This document shows positions 60,774 to 64,000 of a stretch of 64,000 bases of DNA, piece by piece (the first letter of the stretch is position 1; every line of letters starts with the position of its first letter). The stretch is from Paractinoplanes aksuensis (GTDB taxonomy: Bacteria > Actinomycetota > Actinomycetes > Mycobacteriales > Micromonosporaceae). Under the pieces are notes generated by a model that was given only the letters and a program-made list of their open reading frames with translations, did not search any database and had not been told where the DNA came from. The position numbers were made by a program, and so were the translations under genes. Location of the stretch: contig NZ_JAMYJR010000007.1 in the NCBI RefSeq assembly GCF_024137025.1, forward strand, positions 62,001 to 126,000. Direction: 5' to 3'.

Positions 60774-63524
60774 ATGGCAGCCAGCACCGAAGCGCGGGCC
60801 GGTAACCGGCGACCCGCCGGGTGGTACGCGCTCTGCTCCCTGGTCGGCGCGTTCGTGGTGACGTTCGCGTTCGTGCTGAGCACCGGGGCCGGGGGCGCCG
60901 GCTTCGGCCTGGTCGTCTCCAACTTCGGCCTGTGCTTCGCCGCCCTGGCCGCCGCCGTGGCCTGCTTGTGGCGCGCCCGCCGGTTCACCGGGCGGATGCG
61001 CTGGGGCTGGGCCCTGGTCGGGCTGGGCGTGCTCAGCTGGGGTCTGGGCCAGGCCGCGGCCTGCTACATCCAGACCGTGCTGGGCCGCGAGGTGCACCTG
61101 CCGTCGCAGGCCGACATCGGCTACCTCGGCATGGTCGTGCTCACCCCGATCGGCCTGCTGGTGCTGCCGAGCCGCACCCAGGCCCTGGCCAGCCGGGTCC
61201 GCAGCGTGCTGGACGGGCTCATGGTCGCCGCCTCGCTCGTGCTGATGGCGTGGATCTTCGTGGTGCAGCCGCTGCTCGACGCCGGCCAGAGCGGCCCGCT
61301 CGCCCTCTACGTCAGCCTGGCCTACCCGCTGGGCGACGTGGTGATCGTCACGATGGTGCTGTACATGCTGGCCCAGCAACGCCGCAGCGGCCGCACCTTC
61401 AACCAGCTCTCTCTCGTCGGCGCCGGCATCGCGGCGTTCGCGGTCTCCGACATCGGGTACGCCTACCTCAACCTGCTCGGCAGCTACAGCCCGGGCGGGG
61501 TCACCGACATCGGCTGGTTCACCGGGTTCTCGCTGATCCTGGTGGCCGCGCTGATGCCGGTGCGGCGCAACCACGAGGTCGCCGAGTCGGACAGCGGGCA
61601 GCCGGTGGGCATCCTGCTGCCGTACGTGGCGGTGCTCGCGGCCCTGTTCACCTCGGTCGTCTGGTACGCCACGACCGGCCACAGCAACGGGTTCGTGGCC
61701 TACACCCGGTCCGTCCTGATCCTGCTCATCGTCGGCCGCCAGCTGCTCACGCTGCGCGAGAACCGCAACCTCACCCGTACGCTCGAGGCCCGGGTCGAGG
61801 CCCGCACGGCCGAGCTGTTCGCCAGCGAGCAGCGCTTCAAGGCGCTCGTGCAGCACAGCTCCGACGTGGTCACCGTGGTCAGCCCCGAGGCCGACGTGCT
61901 CTACCAGAGCGAGTCGGTGCAGCGGGTCTTCGGCTACCCGGCCCGCTTCCTGCACAGCCGCCGCCTGACCAAGCTGCTCGACCCCGAGTCGGGTCTGCGG
62001 CTGGCCCAGGCGCTGCGGCAGGTGGCCGGGCGGCCGTACGCCACGACCGTGCTCGAGCTGACCGTCCAGCACCGCGACGGGCGGCTGCGCCAGGCCGAGA
62101 TGACCATCACCAACCTGCTCAGCGACCCCAGCGTGGCCGGCCTGGTGCTCAACACCCGCGACATCAGCGAGCGCAAGGAGCTGCAGGACCAACTGGTCCA
62201 CGAGGCCTACCACGACGCGCTGACCCAGCTGGCCAACCGCGCGCTGTTCCGCGAGCGGGTCGGCGACGCCCTGCGCACCCGCCCCGAGGCCGGTGAGGTC
62301 ACCGTGCTCTTCCTCGACCTCGACGGCTTCAAGGAGGTCAACGACAGCCTCGGCCACCTGGCCGGCGACCAGCTGCTCGTGCAGGTGGCCGACCGGCTGC
62401 GGGCCTCGGTGCGCGAGGGCGACGTGGTGGCCCGCTTCGGCGGCGACGAGTTCGCCGTGCTCATCGAGTCGGACCGCGGCGGCGACGACGCCGAGCAGGT
62501 CGCGCAGCGCATCATCGACGTGCTCGAGGAGCCCTTCGCCAGCGAGAGCCGCGACATCCACGTGCAGGCCAGCATCGGCCTGGCCGCGGCCGGCCTGCTC
62601 GCCGACGGCGAGGACGACGGCGCCGAGCAGCTCATGCGCAACGCCGACCTGGCCATGTACAAGGCGAAGTCGGCCGGGGGCAGCGGCTATGCGGCGTACG
62701 ACCCCGAGATGCTCTCGGGTCTGGTCGCCCGGCTCGAGCTCGAAGCCGACCTGCGGGTCGCCCTCGAGCGCAACCAGCTCAAGCTGCACTACCAGCCCAC
62801 GGTCGACCTCGGCAGCAGCGAGGTCATCGGCTTCGAGGCGCTGGCCCGCTGGATGCACCCGACCCGCGGCCTGATCCCGCCGGCCGAGTTCATCCCGATC
62901 GCCGAGGCCACCGGCCTGATCGTGCCGCTGGGCCGCTGGGTGCTGCGCGAGGCGTGCCGCCAGGCCGTCGAGTGGAGCCAGGCCGGCGACGGCCGCCCGG
63001 TCAAGATGGCCGTCAACGTGTCGGTCCGCCAGTTCGACCGCGCCGACCTGGTCGACGTGGTGGCCGAGATCCTGGCCGAGACCGGCATGCCGGCCGACCA
63101 GCTCTGCCTCGAGATGACCGAGAGCGTGCTGATGACCGACACCGACGACAACCTCGAGCAGCTGCTGCGGCTCAAGGCGCTCGGCGTGACGCTGGCCATC
63201 GACGACTTCGGCACCGGCTACTCGTCGCTGGCCTACCTGCGCCGCTTCCCGGTCGACACGCTCAAGATCGACCGCTCGTTCGTCGAGCGGCTGGGCGCCC
63301 TGACCGACGACACCGCGCTGGCCGACACCATCGTGCAGCTCGGCAAGAGCCTCGGCATGGCCACCGTGGCCGAAGGCATCGAGGAGTTCGGGCAGCTGGC
63401 CGCGCTCCGCGACATGGGCTGCCACTTCGCCCAGGGCTACTACTTCTCCCGCCCCGTGCCGGCCGCCGAAGCCGGGCGGCTGTTCCTCGAAGGCGCCGAC
63501 CCCCGACTGGAGATCCCCGCATGA
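60774..63524 (+). CDS. Membrane PAS-GGDEF-EAL protein (cyclic di-GMP turnover), second copy
   Basis: A 916-residue protein. About ten membrane helices (15-330) form an integral sensory region, followed by a coil (VEARTAELFASEQRF), PAS (about 360-480), GGDEF (about 490-650) and EAL (about 660-905). GGDEF motif ARFGGDEFAVL is intact with an RxxD inhibitory site (REGD) five residues before it; EALARWMHP, NVSVRQFDR and DDFGTGYSSLAYL keep the phosphodiesterase ligands. GGAG precedes ATG. Its stop overlaps the start of the PLP-decarboxylase gene, so both are co-translated. Confidence 0.94.
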   Translation: MAASTEARAGNRRPAGWYALCSLVGAFVVTFAFVLSTGAGGAGFGLVVSNFGLCFAALAAAVACLWRARRFTGRMRWGWALVGLGVLSWGLGQAAACYIQTVLGREVHLPSQADIGYLGMVVLTPIGLLVLPSRTQALASRVRSVLDGLMVAASLVLMAWIFVVQPLLDAGQSGPLALYVSLAYPLGDVVIVTMVLYMLAQQRRSGRTFNQLSLVGAGIAAFAVSDIGYAYLNLLGSYSPGGVTDIGWFTGFSLILVAALMPVRRNHEVAESDSGQPVGILLPYVAVLAALFTSVVWYATTGHSNGFVAYTRSVLILLIVGRQLLTLRENRNLTRTLEARVEARTAELFASEQRFKALVQHSSDVVTVVSPEADVLYQSESVQRVFGYPARFLHSRRLTKLLDPESGLRLAQALRQVAGRPYATTVLELTVQHRDGRLRQAEMTITNLLSDPSVAGLVLNTRDISERKELQDQLVHEAYHDALTQLANRALFRERVGDALRTRPEAGEVTVLFLDLDGFKEVNDSLGHLAGDQLLVQVADRLRASVREGDVVARFGGDEFAVLIESDRGGDDAEQVAQRIIDVLEEPFASESRDIHVQASIGLAAAGLLADGEDDGAEQLMRNADLAMYKAKSAGGSGYAAYDPEMLSGLVARLELEADLRVALERNQLKLHYQPTVDLGSSEVIGFEALARWMHPTRGLIPPAEFIPIAEATGLIVPLGRWVLREACRQAVEWSQAGDGRPVKMAVNVSVRQFDRADLVDVVAEILAETGMPADQLCLEMTESVLMTDTDDNLEQLLRLKALGVTLAIDDFGTGYSSLAYLRRFPVDTLKIDRSFVERLGALTDDTALADTIVQLGKSLGMATVAEGIEEFGQLAALRDMGCHFAQGYYFSRPVPAAEAGRLFLEGADPRLEIPA

Positions 63525-64000
63525 CCTCGTGGCCCACCCCGCTCGCCCCCGCGACGCTCGGCGGCATCGTCGACATGCCGACGCCGTACCTGGTGACCGA
63601 TCTGGACACGGTGACCGCCCGGCTCTCCTCGTTCCGGGCCGCCCTGCCCGGCGTGGCCGTGCACTACGCGATGAAGTGCAACCCGTCCGACGAGATCCTG
63701 CGCACCCTGCACGCCCAGGGCGCGCAGTTCGAGATCGCCTCGCTCGGTGAGCTGCGCCGGCTCCAGGCCATCGGCGTCGACCCGGCCGACGTGCTCTACA
63801 GCAACCCGATCAAGCCACCGGCCCACATCGCCGCCGCCCACGCGGCCGGCCTGTGGCGCTTCAGCTTCGACTCCCCCAACGAGCTGACCAAGATCGCCGA
63901 GCACGCCCCCGGCGCCGCCGTCTACGTCCGCCTCCGCGTCGACGACGAGGCCAGCGTCTTCCCCCTCAGCCGCAAATTCGGCACGGACGCCGAAGATGCC
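63521..64000 (+). CDS. PLP-dependent ornithine/diaminopimelate decarboxylase-type protein (partial, runs off window)
   Basis: The first 160 residues of a fold-III PLP decarboxylase. TPYLVTDLDTV opens the barrel, YAMKCNP carries the Lys that binds PLP, FEIASLGEL and YSNPIKPP follow, and VRLRVDDEASVFPLSRKFG matches the ornithine decarboxylase group, which makes putrescine. ATG 63521 overlaps the GGDEF-EAL stop (ATGA). The C-terminal half with the substrate-binding Cys/Asp lies outside the window, so substrate remains unproven. Confidence 0.85.
   Translation, partial: MTSWPTPLAPATLGGIVDMPTPYLVTDLDTVTARLSSFRAALPGVAVHYAMKCNPSDEILRTLHAQGAQFEIASLGELRRLQAIGVDPADVLYSNPIKPPAHIAAAHAAGLWRFSFDSPNELTKIAEHAPGAAVYVRLRVDDEASVFPLSRKFGTDAEDA

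Overview
The window is high-GC (roughly 70 percent or more) actinomycete chromosomal DNA. Features supporting this are GTG starts, many leaderless genes with a TANNNT box 6-8 nt before the start codon, LuxR/XRE/LAL regulators, F5/8-type secreted proteins, a glutamine-dependent NadE of mycobacterial type and a standalone LigD-type polymerase domain. The style fits Micromonosporaceae (Actinoplanes-like), but that placement is inference. I saw no transposase, integrase, phage gene, CRISPR array, rRNA or tRNA, so this looks like stable chromosome rather than an island.

Layout. 1-8 kb: a damaged hypothetical reading frame, an M20 amidohydrolase, a GH13 alpha-amylase-family enzyme, a DUF1684 protein, a GNAT-CbiZ pair, a secreted protein of unknown function, a VOC/MarR divergent pair with two palindromic operators, and a membrane-anchored F5/8C protein. 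8-16.4 kb: a membrane sulfatase/LTA-synthase-like protein, a PAS-GGDEF-EAL protein, and a TetR-regulated heterodimeric ABC exporter. 16.4-19.8 kb: a large secreted Calx-beta protein whose leader has the core of a class-I cyclic di-GMP riboswitch, followed by two DnaA boxes. 19.8-24.6 kb: an unknown membrane protein and a compact redox module (3Fe-4S ferredoxin, NuoF-like flavoprotein, ferric-reductase-like membrane protein, ApbE flavin transferase, small exported protein). 24.7-32.5 kb: a LAL-type LuxR regulator, a two-component system translationally coupled to an ABC-2 exporter, and a second ABC-2 exporter. 32.5-36.6 kb: RNase HI, a repeat-rich membrane protein, a YjbR protein, a nested repeat array and a 6PGDH-type oxidoreductase, then about 400 bp of low-complexity DNA.

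36.6-41 kb: a LacI regulator and a CUT1 sugar ABC importer (binding protein plus two permeases, no ATPase). 41-49 kb: mostly small, independently transcribed leaderless genes: LigD-type primase/polymerase, lincosamide-nucleotidyltransferase-like enzyme, damaged alpha/beta hydrolase, NarL-type two-component system, P-loop kinase, GNAT, PPOX, PadR, YcaQ-like DNA glycosylase and ankyrin protein. 49-60.7 kb: two secreted GH92 alpha-mannosidase-type enzymes flank NadE, a PCD-VOC fusion, an SDR and an XRE regulator. 60.7-64 kb: a second PAS-GGDEF-EAL protein coupled to a PLP-dependent decarboxylase that runs off the window.

Two themes link distant genes. First, cyclic di-GMP: two proteins with both synthesis and hydrolysis domains, and a riboswitch on an exported adhesin-like protein. 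Second, glycan use: LacI-type sites sharing CGATGTCA or GACAACGTTGTC lie before the LacI gene, the sugar-binding protein and one GH92 gene (a weaker half-site precedes the other), suggesting one regulon for releasing and importing a mannose-type sugar. A third, structural theme is repeat expansion: in-frame repeats of 24, 30 and 42 bp in three genes, and two non-coding arrays around 34.8-35.2 and 36.1-36.5 kb.
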